NCBI GenBank assembly: GCA_017473085.1
Contig: JAFUNF010000006.1
Coordinates: 298,908-362,907 of the forward strand
Direction of reading: 5' to 3'
Length of the DNA stretch: 64,000 nucleotides
Source of the DNA: Clostridia bacterium
GTDB lineage: Bacteria; Bacillota; Clostridia; Oscillospirales; CAG-272
Positions 52,445-61,617 of the stretch are shown piece after piece. How positions within the stretch are numbered: the stretch's first letter is position 1; each line of letters begins with the position of its first letter. The position numbers and the translations under genes are program-made. The notes below the pieces were generated by a model. That model saw only the letters and a list, made by a program, of their open reading frames with translations. It was not told the DNA's origin and made no database searches.

Positions 52445-52915
52445 ATGGATTTAAGCTTTAAATTTGATAACAAAAAATTCAACTATCGAGTGTGCGGTAT
52501 AATAATAAATAATAACAAGCTTTTAGCAATGAAGGATGGCCGGTCTCCATATTTTTACTTACCAGGTGGCAGAGTCCAATTTGGAGAAACTGCCGAGAAT
52601 GCTATACTTCGTGAATTAAGGGAAGAATTGTCAATTGATGCAAGGATTGTAAGGCCACTATTTCTTTCCCAATCGTTTTTCAACGAGGATGTAACTAAGA
52701 TTGATTTTCACGAGCTCTGCTTATACTTTCTAATCGACATTTCTCACACTTCCCTACCTTTTGAGGATTTCTTAGGCACGGAAACTGCAAAAAAACAACA
52801 ATTTTATTGGCTCGATTTCGACACTGTTAAAAAATCCTATCTTTATCCATTATTTATAAAGGATAGAATTGATAGCTTACCTGCAAATTTAGAAATACTA
52901 ACTGAATATAATTAA
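52445..52915 (+). CDS. Nudix hydrolase
   Basis: A 156-residue single-domain Nudix protein. The box GGRVQFGETAENAILRELRE then EELSID (about 41-65) has all the metal-binding acidic residues. Sixteen bases after the SDR gene and probably cotranscribed. Family members hydrolyse nucleoside-diphosphate derivatives; the specific substrate is unknown. Distinct from the tandem Nudix protein at 14.9 kb. Confidence 0.85.
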   Translation: MDLSFKFDNKKFNYRVCGIIINNNKLLAMKDGRSPYFYLPGGRVQFGETAENAILRELREELSIDARIVRPLFLSQSFFNEDVTKIDFHELCLYFLIDISHTSLPFEDFLGTETAKKQQFYWLDFDTVKKSYLYPLFIKDRIDSLPANLEILTEYN

Positions 52916-52945
52916 AAGCGAAAGGATTTTCCTTTCGCTTTTTTT
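52914..52945 (+). terminator. Terminator of the SDR-Nudix pair
   Basis: AAAAGCGAAAGG, ATTTT loop, CCTTTCGCTTTTTTT immediately after the Nudix stop. Confidence 0.88.
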
Positions 52946-52951
52946 AACAGG

Positions 52952-52990
52952 AAAAGTCCCAAACCAAGTTGGTTTGGGACTTTTTATTTT
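52952..52990. terminator. Second, bidirectional terminator before the hydrogenase operon end
   Basis: AAAAGTCCCAAACCA, AGT loop, TGGTTTGGGACTTTTTATTTT: a perfect 15-bp stem with T tracts on both strands, serving the convergent hydrogenase operon. Confidence 0.9.
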
Positions 52991-52992
52991 AA

Positions 52993-54723
52993 TTAAAGAC
53001 CACGCTTTACATACTTAGTATGAAGAATTTCGTGTGCCTTGTGGCTTGCAGGAGCACCAAAGAACTCATCATAAAGCATCTTTATAGCAGAGTTTTCGTG
53101 TGACTTTCTCAAGTCCATCTTCTTGTCAGCTGTGTAAAGAACACTTGCACGAAGAGCCTTAAGATCAACATTGTTACGAACAACAGCAGGCTGAGTTGGC
53201 TGACCACCACCATTTACACATCCACCAGGACATGCCATGATTTCGATGAAGTCAATCTTCTCTCCATTCTTAACTGAGTTAAGAAGTGCCTTAGCGTTAG
53301 CTGTACCACTTGCAACAGCAACCTTAATTTCCTTACCATCAAGAACATATGTTGCTCTCTTAATTCCCTCAGTACCTCTAACCTCGGATACTTCGAGAAG
53401 ATTCTTACCCTCAAGAACCTCAGCAGCTGTACGGAGAGCTGCCTCCATAACACCACCAGTAGCACCGAAGATAGCACCAGCGCCAGAACCGATACCGAAT
53501 GGCTCGTCGAACTTAGAATCATCCAAAGCCTTAAAGTCAATACCAGCCTGTTGAATCATTCTTGCAAGCTCGCGTGTTGTAATTGCTACATCAACGTCAG
53601 GAACGCCAGCAGCATTTTGATGATCTCTTGTTACCTCAAACTTCTTTGCAGTACAAGGAATAGCAGATACAAATACAATATCCTTAGGATCAAGACCAAC
53701 CTTTTGTGCGTAGTATGTCTTGTACATTGCACCAAACATTTGTTGTGGTGACTTACAAGAAGAAAGATTATCTGTAAATTCTGGGAAGTAATGCTCGCAG
53801 TACTTAACCCAACCTGGTGAGCAGGATGTGATAAGTGGGAGATTCTTTCCTTCCTTGAATCTTGCAAGGAACTCAGTAGCCTCCTCCATAATTGTAAGGT
53901 CAGCTGTCAAGTTCATATCATATACACCATCAAAGCCAAGAGCCTTAATAGCAGAAACCATCTTGCCTTCAACATCTGTACCAGGCTCATAGCCGAAGCA
54001 TTCGCCGATTGTTGCACGGATAGAAGGAGCTGTGCAGATTGCTACGTGCTTTGTAGGATCAGCAAGAGCCTCAAGAACCTTTGCTGTATCGTCCTTCTCA
54101 TAAAGAGCACCAACTGGACAAGCTACGATACATTGTCCACAACCGATACAGGATGTTTGATCAAGCATCTTTTCAAATGCAGAAGCGATGTGTGTATCAA
54201 ATCCACGGTCATTTGCACCAATAACACCGATTTGTTGCATGTTCTTACATGCAGCAACGCAACGACGACAAAGAATACACTTTTCGTTATCTCTTACGAT
54301 GTAAGGTGTTGAAGCATCGATTGGATAAGAATTATTATTTCCAACAAAGTGATCCTCGTCTACTCCGTACTCAAGACAAAGCTTTTGAAGCTCACAGCTT
54401 GTTGAACGTACACAGGTTAAGCACTTTTTCTTATGAGCGGAAAGAACAAGCTCAAGGTTTGTCTTTCTTGCTCTTCTGATTGCAGGTGTGTTTGTTTGAA
54501 TTTCCATACCCTCATTTACTGGGTATACACATGCTGCACAGAGACCTCTTGCACCCTTTACCTCAACGAGACAAAGACGGCAAGCGCCAATTTCATTTAT
54601 ATCTTTAAGATAGCAAAGTGTAGGAATATCAATTCCAGCATATCTAGCAGCTTCTAGAATGGTTGAATTAGCAGGAACTGAGTATTCTCTGTTATTAATT
54701 TTAACATTTACCATATTTTCCAT
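52993..54723 (-). CDS. [FeFe] hydrogenase catalytic subunit, NADH-linked trimeric type
   Basis: A 576-residue enzyme producing or oxidising H2. N-terminal [2Fe-2S] domain (PTLCYLKDINEIGACRLC), a His-Cys3 cluster segment (HKKKCLTCVRSTSCELQKLC), two [4Fe-4S] sites (CILCRRCVAACK, CIGCGQCIVACPVG), then the H-cluster motifs: L1 TSCSPGWVKYCEHYFPE, L2 IPCTAKKFE and L3 EIMACPGGCVNGGGQP. A C-terminal small-subunit domain follows. All H-cluster cysteines are present. It is the HydA/HndD partner of the NuoF- and NuoE-like subunits upstream, probably electron-bifurcating (NADH plus ferredoxin to H2). Confidence 0.93.
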   Translation of the reverse strand: MENMVNVKINNREYSVPANSTILEAARYAGIDIPTLCYLKDINEIGACRLCLVEVKGARGLCAACVYPVNEGMEIQTNTPAIRRARKTNLELVLSAHKKKCLTCVRSTSCELQKLCLEYGVDEDHFVGNNNSYPIDASTPYIVRDNEKCILCRRCVAACKNMQQIGVIGANDRGFDTHIASAFEKMLDQTSCIGCGQCIVACPVGALYEKDDTAKVLEALADPTKHVAICTAPSIRATIGECFGYEPGTDVEGKMVSAIKALGFDGVYDMNLTADLTIMEEATEFLARFKEGKNLPLITSCSPGWVKYCEHYFPEFTDNLSSCKSPQQMFGAMYKTYYAQKVGLDPKDIVFVSAIPCTAKKFEVTRDHQNAAGVPDVDVAITTRELARMIQQAGIDFKALDDSKFDEPFGIGSGAGAIFGATGGVMEAALRTAAEVLEGKNLLEVSEVRGTEGIKRATYVLDGKEIKVAVASGTANAKALLNSVKNGEKIDFIEIMACPGGCVNGGGQPTQPAVVRNNVDLKALRASVLYTADKKMDLRKSHENSAIKMLYDEFFGAPASHKAHEILHTKYVKRGL

Positions 54724-54738
54724 TATTAGTTCCCTCCA

Positions 54739-56649
54739 TTAACCTTTATAAATTGCTTGCATTTTCTTACAGCTTGGTAGACAAGCACCACACTTAACGC
54801 ACTTAGATGCGTCAATTGCGAATGAAGCGAGCTTGTGACCTGGAGCTACATATTCTGTTCTGCTAATAGCATCAGCAGGACATTGTCTAGCACAAAGACC
54901 ACAACCAATACACTTGTCAGCGTCAATCTTGTATGTGAATAGGTTCTTACATACGCCTGCTGGACACTTCTTATCAACGATGTGAGCGATGTACTCGTCA
55001 CGGAAGTTTGCAAGTGTTGAAAGAACAGGGTTTGGAGCTGTTTGGCCAAGACCACAAAGTGATGCACTCTTAATATAGTTAGCAAGCTCTTCAAGCTTAT
55101 CAAGGTCTTCCATCTCACCATTACCCTCGGTAATCTTGTTAAGGATTTCAAGAAGTCTTACAGTACCGATACGACATGGTGCACATTTACCACAGGATTC
55201 ATCAACTGTGAACTCAAGGAAGAACTTAGCCAAGTCAACCATACAAGTATCCTCGTCCATAACGATAAGACCACCTGAACCCATCATTGAGCCTTGAGCG
55301 ATAAGGTTATCATAGTCGATTTCAACATCGTACTTAGATGCTGGAATACATCCACCAGAAGGACCACCAGTTTGTGCAGCCTTAAACTTCTTTCCGTTTG
55401 GAATGCCACCACCGATTTCCTCAACAACCTCACGTAGAGTTGTACCCATAGGAATTTCAACTAGACCTGTATTAGTGATTTTACCACCAAGAGCAAATAC
55501 CTTTGTACCCTTGGACTTTTCAGTACCCATAGAAGTAAACCAGTTTGCACCCTTGTTGATAATTTGTGGAATGTTAGCGTATGTTTCAACGTTGTTAATA
55601 ATAGTTGGCTTGCCCCATAGACCCTTAACAGCTGGGAATGGTGGACGTGGACGTGGCTCACCTCTGTTACCCTCAATTGAAGTAAGAAGTGCAGTTTCCT
55701 CACCACATACGAACGCACCTGCGCCAAGTCTGATTTGAAGATCAAACTCGAAGTCAGTACCAAAAATGTTCTTGCCAAGTAGGCCCTCTTCTCTTGCTTG
55801 GTCAATAGCCTTTTGAAGTCTATTAACTGCAATTGGGTACTCTGCACGAACATATACAAAGCCTTGGTTTGAACCAATTGCGTAAGCAGCGATTGCCATT
55901 GCTTCAATTAATGCGTGTGGGTCACCCTCAAGGATTGAACGGTCCATAAATGCACCTGGGTCACCCTCGTCTGCGTTACATACAACATACTTTTGACCCT
56001 TAGGTTGAGCTGCAGCGAATGCCCATTTTCTGCCAGTTGGGAAGCCACCGCCTCCTCTACCACGAAGACCAGACTCAAGAATTGTATTGATTACGTCTTG
56101 AGGTGTCATTTCTGTAAGAACCTTACCAAGAGCTGCATATCCATTTGTTCCTATGTATTCGTTAATGCACTCTGGGTCAACAACGCCACAGTTACGAAGT
56201 GCAACACGCTTTTGCTTCTTATAGAATGCTGTTTCGTTAAGAGAAAGAATTTCATCGCCCTTAACAGTTTCAGAATAAAGAAGGCTCTTTACAGGGTTAC
56301 CACCAACGAGATGCTCGTTAACGATTGTCTCTGCGTCCTTAACTTCAATTCTGGAATAGAATGTACCTTCTGGGTAAACAATTACGATTGGACCGAGTGC
56401 ACAAAGACCGAAGCATCCTGTAAGTACAACTTGTACTTCGTTTTCGATGCCAGCTGCCTTGATAGCCTCTTCCATTTTAGCTTTAATTTGAACACTCTTA
56501 GATGATGTACATCCTGTACCACCACAAATTAGCACATGCTTTTTGATGTTTCCATCTGAAACAGTTGCGTTCTTTGAGTGTTGACGGAAATTGATTTTTC
56601 CCTCATAAGATTCTCTTATCTTAGCAAGATCTGTTAAATTCTTAATCAT
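54739..56649 (-). CDS. Hydrogenase NuoF-like subunit (HydB/HndC)
   Basis: A 636-residue flavin and Fe-S subunit. N-terminal thioredoxin-like [2Fe-2S] domain (CGGTGCTSSKS, CFGLCALGP), then the NuoF core with GRGGGGFPTGRKW (NADH) and ADEGDPGAFMDR (FMN), ESCGKCAPCRIGT ([4Fe-4S]) and a C-terminal two-cluster ferredoxin part (CIGCGLCARQCPAD, CVKCGACLPSCKK). It passes electrons between NADH, ferredoxin and the hydrogenase. Fifteen bases upstream of the catalytic gene. Confidence 0.93.
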   Translation of the reverse strand: MIKNLTDLAKIRESYEGKINFRQHSKNATVSDGNIKKHVLICGGTGCTSSKSVQIKAKMEEAIKAAGIENEVQVVLTGCFGLCALGPIVIVYPEGTFYSRIEVKDAETIVNEHLVGGNPVKSLLYSETVKGDEILSLNETAFYKKQKRVALRNCGVVDPECINEYIGTNGYAALGKVLTEMTPQDVINTILESGLRGRGGGGFPTGRKWAFAAAQPKGQKYVVCNADEGDPGAFMDRSILEGDPHALIEAMAIAAYAIGSNQGFVYVRAEYPIAVNRLQKAIDQAREEGLLGKNIFGTDFEFDLQIRLGAGAFVCGEETALLTSIEGNRGEPRPRPPFPAVKGLWGKPTIINNVETYANIPQIINKGANWFTSMGTEKSKGTKVFALGGKITNTGLVEIPMGTTLREVVEEIGGGIPNGKKFKAAQTGGPSGGCIPASKYDVEIDYDNLIAQGSMMGSGGLIVMDEDTCMVDLAKFFLEFTVDESCGKCAPCRIGTVRLLEILNKITEGNGEMEDLDKLEELANYIKSASLCGLGQTAPNPVLSTLANFRDEYIAHIVDKKCPAGVCKNLFTYKIDADKCIGCGLCARQCPADAISRTEYVAPGHKLASFAIDASKCVKCGACLPSCKKMQAIYKG

Positions 56650-56668
56650 TTCTTTTTCCGTCCCTTCA

Positions 56669-57163
56669 TTAATTATATTTGTCCAAAATGCCCTTAATCA
56701 TATCAGGTGTAAGTCTTCCGTAAACCTCTTCGTTTACAGTAAGAACAGGAGCAAGTCCACACGCACCGATACAACGAGTAGCATCAAGGCTAAACTTTCT
56801 GTCTGCTGAAATTTCGCCATTTTTTATTCCAAGCAATGACTCAAGCTTGTCCATTAAAAGACCAGCACCCTTAACATAGCATGCTGTACCAAGGCATACT
56901 GCAACTGCGTACTCGCCTTTTGGATTAAGAATAAATTGTGAGTAGAAGGACGCAACTCCATATACCTCAGATAGTGGAACGTCCATCGAAAGTGCAATAT
57001 GGTTTTGCACTTCAATTGGCAAGTATCCAAAGATACCTTGAGCGCCTTGAAGCACTGGCATAAGTGCACCCTTCTCGCCTTTGTGCTTTGCAATGAGTTC
57101 ATCAAGCTGTGCAAACTGCTCAGCAGTACCATTGAAAGCGACGGTTGTCAATTTCTTTTTCAT
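56669..57163 (-). CDS. Hydrogenase NuoE-like subunit (HydC/HndA)
   Basis: A 164-residue thioredoxin-like [2Fe-2S] protein. Cluster ligands are the two pairs in CLGTACYVKGA and CIGACGLAPV. The N-terminal helical part (GALMPVLQGAQGIFGYLP) is typical of NuoE. ATG 57163 follows AAAGGAG; the longer in-frame start overlaps the mrp end. It completes the HydABC-type trimer with the two downstream genes. Confidence 0.93.
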   Translation of the reverse strand: MKKKLTTVAFNGTAEQFAQLDELIAKHKGEKGALMPVLQGAQGIFGYLPIEVQNHIALSMDVPLSEVYGVASFYSQFILNPKGEYAVAVCLGTACYVKGAGLLMDKLESLLGIKNGEISADRKFSLDATRCIGACGLAPVLTVNEEVYGRLTPDMIKGILDKYN

Positions 57164-57188
57164 AAGAAACTCCTTTATATAAAATTTT

Positions 57189-58004
57189 TTAAGCAAATTT
57201 GTGTTCTATGGCATCGATAGCCTTATCGAGATAGTCATTTTCCATAAGCTCGATAATTCCCTTGTCTCCAAGTGAGGCAAGCTTTCCGTCCATTGGAAGC
57301 TTACCAAGCACATCAAAGCCGTGCTTGCTGGCAACCTGGTTGGACTTCTCTTCGCCAAAGATATATATTTTCTTTCCACAGTCAGGACACTCTACATAAC
57401 TCATATTTTCGACAATGCCCAAAACAGGAATATTCATCATTTTCGCCATGTTAGCAGCCTTTTCAACTATCATTGAAACAAGCTCCTGAGGAGTTGTAAC
57501 AATAACAATACCATCAATTGGTAGTGATTGGAATACTGTTAGTGGAACGTCTCCGGTTCCTGGAGGCATATCTACAAACATATAGTCAACCTCGTGCCAA
57601 ACGACATCTGTCCAAAATTGTTTAACAGTTCCCGCAATAACAGGTCCACGCCAAACAACCGGCCGAGTTTCGTCCTCAAGCAAAAGGTTTACGGACATAA
57701 TATCTATACCCGTTTTTGAGCTTACTGGTAGCAAATGCTCACCATCAGACATTGCCCTTTCCTTCAATCCAAAATTTTTAGGAATAGATGGTCCAGTTAT
57801 ATCTGCATCCAAAATAGCGGTTCTATAACCTTTTCTTTGCATAAGAACAGCAAGCATGGATGTTACAATGGATTTTCCTACTCCACCCTTTCCGCTAACT
57901 ACACCGATAACGTGCTTAACGGAGCTCAACTGATTTAACTTTTCCTTTGGTATTCCGCCAGAGCATTTTTCGGAGCAGTTAGAACAGTCATGTGTGCATC
58001 CCAT
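57189..58004 (-). CDS. Mrp/NBP35-type Fe-S carrier ATPase
   Basis: A 271-residue cytosolic P-loop ATPase: N-terminal CSNCSEKCSGG, deviant Walker A SGKGGVGKSIVTSMLA, DADITGPSIP, DMPPGTGDVPLT and the cluster-binding CPDC (about 210). It transfers [4Fe-4S] clusters to apoproteins. As the first gene of the hydrogenase operon it probably helps mature the many clusters of the HydABC enzyme. Confidence 0.92.
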   Translation of the reverse strand: MGCTHDCSNCSEKCSGGIPKEKLNQLSSVKHVIGVVSGKGGVGKSIVTSMLAVLMQRKGYRTAILDADITGPSIPKNFGLKERAMSDGEHLLPVSSKTGIDIMSVNLLLEDETRPVVWRGPVIAGTVKQFWTDVVWHEVDYMFVDMPPGTGDVPLTVFQSLPIDGIVIVTTPQELVSMIVEKAANMAKMMNIPVLGIVENMSYVECPDCGKKIYIFGEEKSNQVASKHGFDVLGKLPMDGKLASLGDKGIIELMENDYLDKAIDAIEHKFA

Positions 58005-58036
58005 TTCATTAACCTTCTTTCATTTATCTCTTATAT

Positions 58037-58065
58037 ATTTTACTACATTACAACTCAAATTTCAA
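58037..58065 (-). promoter_or_regulatory. Promoter of the hydrogenase operon
   Basis: TTGAAA (58060-58065), 17-bp spacer, TAAAAT (58037-58042) on the minus strand. Confidence 0.8.
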
Positions 58066-58089
58066 GTATTTTACAAATATTATTTGTTT

Positions 58090-59754
58090 TTAGTCTAAAT
58101 TGATAAAAATTTCGTTAATTTTGAATGTTTTTTCTAACTTATTGCTGTCGCAATAATCAACATATATCAATTTGCTTTGGCTTGAGAGTAATGTTGCTCT
58201 TCTTTTTACTCCTTTTTTTCTTTTTGTTTCCGGATTTCTATCTAATTCCAGAAGCACTTTTTTTATAATTGGAGAATGAATCTTTAAAAATTCTGGTAAC
58301 TCACCCATATAGCAATTAGATAATCTGTCAATTACCATTTTATCTCGTAAAACACCTTTATCGATAACATCAAAGGATGAAAAATAATCGAATAATGCTT
58401 TAGAAAAATCGTCAAGCGTATTTTTTATCTTACTTTCATTTACATAATTGGAAAAATCCACAAAAACTAAAAATGGATTTTCAAGCAACGAAAAGATATA
58501 GTTTAGAGTTCGCTTAAACCTATTAGAATTGTACGCTTTTTCAAACACATCCTCAAGCAAATGGAGCTTTTTCAGTTCGGCTTCAGACATCCAAGAAGTT
58601 GATTTTACCTCATAAGGAGTACTGTCAAAATGTACACACGGATATTTTTCCTTGTTTTCTCTCATATCTGCACCATGCAATAGCTTCAAAAAGCCAAGCT
58701 GAAGCATATTGGGTCTTAAGGAAAATGCAAAATTAAATCCCTTTTCAAAGCTCGCTAAGCTTTCGTATGTAAGTCCTGCAATTAAATCCACATGTACATC
58801 AATGTTTCCCATTTCAATTATTTTTTTAATGTTTTCAACAAGCTTTGGCAAATTAGTTTTTCTGTTTATGGCTTCAAGCGTTTTTTCGTTAAAGCTTTGT
58901 ATTCCTATTTCAAATTGAATAAGTCCTTTCGGTGCTTTTTTTAGAATCGAAAGTGTTTCTTCATCTATCAATTCTCCTTCAATTTCAAAGTGAAAACATA
59001 CACGCCCCTCGTTTTTTTCTCTAAAATGGTCGATTATGAACTCGAATAATTCGCGTGCTCTTTTTCGATCAGCGTTAAACGTTCTATCAATAAATTTTAT
59101 AGTTTTTGTACCACTTTTTGCAAGCTTTAGAATGTTATCTTTTGCTTCGTTTATATCAAAGAATCTTACACCACCACATCGTCCTGACAAGCAAAATGCA
59201 CATCTAAACGGACAACCTCTACTTGTTTCTATATACGCTATTCTTCCGTTAAGATTCTTAAAGTATTCATCAGTATATGGATTCGGAGGTGATGCTTGTA
59301 AAATTGCAGGGGGCTTAACTATTATTTTACCATTTTCTCTGTAACATAGCCCTTCTATTTCCTGTGGTTTTTCGCCTTTTACAAGCCTTGCAAATGATTC
59401 TTCTCCTTCACCAGACAGAATGTAATCGACAAATTCATGTTTATCAAGTACCTCTTCTGCATTGTAGCTAACCTCTGGTCCACCTAATACTACAACGCAA
59501 TTTCTTATTTTTTTAATCCTTTTTGCTATCTCGATAACGTAATCTTTATTCCAAATATATGTGCTAAATCCAATTAAATCAAAATTATGTGAGCAAATTT
59601 CTTCTATAATTTTTTCAATTTTTACATTAATTGTTGATTCATATACAGTACATTTCGCTGTATTGACATTTTTTTCAACCGATGCACACAAATACCAAGG
59701 TGCAAGAGACGAATGTATGTATTTACTATTCAACGCACAAATCAATACTCTCAT
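58090..59754 (-). CDS. B12-binding-domain radical SAM protein (DUF4080)
   Basis: A 554-residue protein. Residues 1-140 are a B12-binding Rossmann domain (VLICALNSKYIHSSLAPWYL, GFSTYIWNKDYV, VVLGGPEVSY). The radical SAM core has RGCPFRCAFCLSGRCGG, with the three [4Fe-4S]-binding cysteines, then IKFIDRTFNADRKR. The C-terminal DUF4080 (about 360-554) is helical. Reaction unknown; members are common in anaerobic Bacillota. Monocistronic with a consensus promoter, divergent from the exopolysaccharide locus. Confidence 0.9.
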   Translation of the reverse strand: MRVLICALNSKYIHSSLAPWYLCASVEKNVNTAKCTVYESTINVKIEKIIEEICSHNFDLIGFSTYIWNKDYVIEIAKRIKKIRNCVVVLGGPEVSYNAEEVLDKHEFVDYILSGEGEESFARLVKGEKPQEIEGLCYRENGKIIVKPPAILQASPPNPYTDEYFKNLNGRIAYIETSRGCPFRCAFCLSGRCGGVRFFDINEAKDNILKLAKSGTKTIKFIDRTFNADRKRARELFEFIIDHFREKNEGRVCFHFEIEGELIDEETLSILKKAPKGLIQFEIGIQSFNEKTLEAINRKTNLPKLVENIKKIIEMGNIDVHVDLIAGLTYESLASFEKGFNFAFSLRPNMLQLGFLKLLHGADMRENKEKYPCVHFDSTPYEVKSTSWMSEAELKKLHLLEDVFEKAYNSNRFKRTLNYIFSLLENPFLVFVDFSNYVNESKIKNTLDDFSKALFDYFSSFDVIDKGVLRDKMVIDRLSNCYMGELPEFLKIHSPIIKKVLLELDRNPETKRKKGVKRRATLLSSQSKLIYVDYCDSNKLEKTFKINEIFINLD

Positions 59755-59774
59755 TTTTCAGCTCCTTTTTAATA

Positions 59775-59803
59775 ATTTTATCAAACGCGCTTTGTTTTGT
59801 CAA
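59775..59803 (-). promoter_or_regulatory. Promoter of the radical SAM gene
   Basis: TTGACA (59798-59803), 17-bp spacer, TAAAAT (59775-59780) on the minus strand. Confidence 0.85.
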
Positions 59804-59856
59804 TAGCTATAATCTTGGTAGGTTTGTAATATTTTTAAAGTTTATTTTTAATTGTA

Positions 59857-59885
59857 TTGACAAATTACGACCCTTGTGTTAAAAT
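59857..59885 (+). promoter_or_regulatory. Promoter of the exopolysaccharide operon
   Basis: TTGACA (59857-59862), 17-bp spacer, TAAAAT (59880-59885). It runs divergently from the radical SAM promoter, 53 bp between the -35 boxes. Confidence 0.85.
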
Positions 59886-59919
59886 ACTATGTGTGATTTT
59901 TTTAGAAAGAGGTGTTGTT

Positions 59920-60654
59920 TTGCCCTGCTTTATCGATTTGCACAATCATTCTATTTTTGGTGTAGATGACGGTGCCTACAACCTCGATATGTCTAAGAAA
60001 ATGCTTGATATCGCATACAACGATGGCATTAAAACAATTTGCTTCACTCCTCATTTCAAGGCTCATCATTTTTCTGATGATAGCACAATTGTTGCTTATA
60101 ATGATAGAATCTCTAAAAACTACCTTACATTAGTGGATTACGCAAAAACTAAATACCCAGATATGACTCTTTTCTTGGGTAATGAAGTTATGTTTCATAG
60201 TGATCTATGCGATTCTCTATCAACAAACAAGTGCAAATTTTTAGGTCGAAGTAAGTATGTTTTGATTGAATTCAAGCCTGAAACCTCTGAATTCGAAATA
60301 AAAAATACAATTTCTCGAGTTTTGCGAAAAGGCTATAATCCAATAATTGCTCACATTGAACGATATGTTGCTTTTCAAAAAAACAAACAGTTGTTAGTTG
60401 ATTTAAAGAATATGGGAGCTTTTTTACAGATCAACTCCTTATCAGTTACTAAATTTAAATTTGGAAGGGTTGCTCGTTTAATCAAGTATGCCTTAAAAAA
60501 ATCGTTAGTTGATATTATTTGCACAGATGCTCATAACGATTCTGACCTTTCCCCTATTCTTTCTAAAGCATACAAAATCATTTCTTCGAAATATGGTGTT
60601 GACTACGCAAGCAATATTTTTTATAATAATCAGTTCAAAATTCTCAACACCTGA
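59920..60654 (+). CDS. cpsB: CpsB/CapC-type manganese tyrosine phosphatase
   Basis: A 244-residue PHP-fold phosphatase: DLHNHSIFGVDDGAYN (metal His), FTPHFKAHHF, FLGNEVMFHSD, PIIAHIERYVAF and CTDAHNDSD supply the metal ligands. It dephosphorylates the CpsD tyrosine kinase and so controls polymer length or export. The start is TTG 59920, five bases after AGAAAGAGGTG; the in-frame ATG at 59857 overlaps the -35 box and would not be in the transcript. First gene of the operon. Confidence 0.9.
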   Translation: MPCFIDLHNHSIFGVDDGAYNLDMSKKMLDIAYNDGIKTICFTPHFKAHHFSDDSTIVAYNDRISKNYLTLVDYAKTKYPDMTLFLGNEVMFHSDLCDSLSTNKCKFLGRSKYVLIEFKPETSEFEIKNTISRVLRKGYNPIIAHIERYVAFQKNKQLLVDLKNMGAFLQINSLSVTKFKFGRVARLIKYALKKSLVDIICTDAHNDSDLSPILSKAYKIISSKYGVDYASNIFYNNQFKILNT

Positions 60655-60709
60655 TTTACTTTTAGCACATAAGTGTATTTTATCAATATTCACATAAGGA
60701 GCACAAACA

Positions 60710-61603
60710 ATGGAACAAAAAACAAAAAACAAGAATGTAATCGACGTAGATATTCGCGATATTGCCAGATTTCTTTTAGGAAAGATTTGGATTATTGCAG
60801 TAGTTGCAATTTGTTTTGCTGTTGCAGCATTCTTGTACACAAGACATGGTATAGACGAGATGTACTCTTCTACAACCGACATGCTTATCCTTGACAGTTC
60901 AAGCAACGGAAATACTACAAACGACTGGAACGTTGGTCAAAATTTAACATTTGCCAGCCCAGAAATTATTAAGGGTGATTTCTGCAACAAGGTTGCCGAA
61001 ATGCTAAACACTGACAACAAAATTACAGATGATGCAGATGTAGTTGCAAATACTGTAATGCTCAAGGTTTTATCTACTAAATATAGTGATGAAGAGCTAA
61101 AGACAATTAAGGATCATGGCTTTAAGGTTTATTTCAGCAAGGTTCTCGGTGGAACAAAGGGTATTACTGCAGATACTATACGCAATTACATTACAGTAAA
61201 AGCTAACGAGGATTCTCCTATCGTTTCAGTAACAGCTACCACTCCAAACGCTGAGCTTTCAGCCGTTATATCCAATGCAGTTCTCTATTACTATGAAAGC
61301 CAAGTTTCCACAGAAATAATGGGTGAATATGAAACAAAGTACGAAAACGGAAAACCAGTAGGCGACCAAAAGATACCTAACGAGGATATTAAAACAAACA
61401 TATACAGAATGGGCAAGATTTCTAATCAACCATCAAACATTTCCCTTGGAACAAACGTTACTGTTGCATTTATCTTGGGTATTGTTCTTGTATGTGCCAT
61501 CCTTATCATTGTATTCCTATTTGATGATAAGCTAAAAACTCCAGACGATGTTGAAAAGCGTCTCGGCTTAAGTGTCCTTGGTGCAATTCCTGAAATTGAG
61601 TAA
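60710..61603 (+). CDS. cpsC: Wzz/CpsC-type polysaccharide chain-length protein
   Basis: A 297-residue membrane protein with two transmembrane helices (about 20-42, LGKIWIIAVVAICFAVAAFL, and about 245-268) and a 200-residue extracellular loop between them. The cytosolic N-terminus contains VDIRDIARFLL and the C-terminus LKTPDDVEKRLGLSVLG, both typical of Wzz/CpsC. It pairs with and activates the CpsD kinase encoded 14 bases downstream. Confidence 0.9.
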   Translation: MEQKTKNKNVIDVDIRDIARFLLGKIWIIAVVAICFAVAAFLYTRHGIDEMYSSTTDMLILDSSSNGNTTNDWNVGQNLTFASPEIIKGDFCNKVAEMLNTDNKITDDADVVANTVMLKVLSTKYSDEELKTIKDHGFKVYFSKVLGGTKGITADTIRNYITVKANEDSPIVSVTATTPNAELSAVISNAVLYYYESQVSTEIMGEYETKYENGKPVGDQKIPNEDIKTNIYRMGKISNQPSNISLGTNVTVAFILGIVLVCAILIIVFLFDDKLKTPDDVEKRLGLSVLGAIPEIE

Positions 61604-61617
61604 GCGAGGTGTTGAAA

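Noticed and set aside
55993-56505. 170-residue plus-strand frame over the hydrogenase NuoF-like gene
   Set aside because: Antisense shadow of a conserved gene; Cys-rich low-meaning sequence without domain signals.
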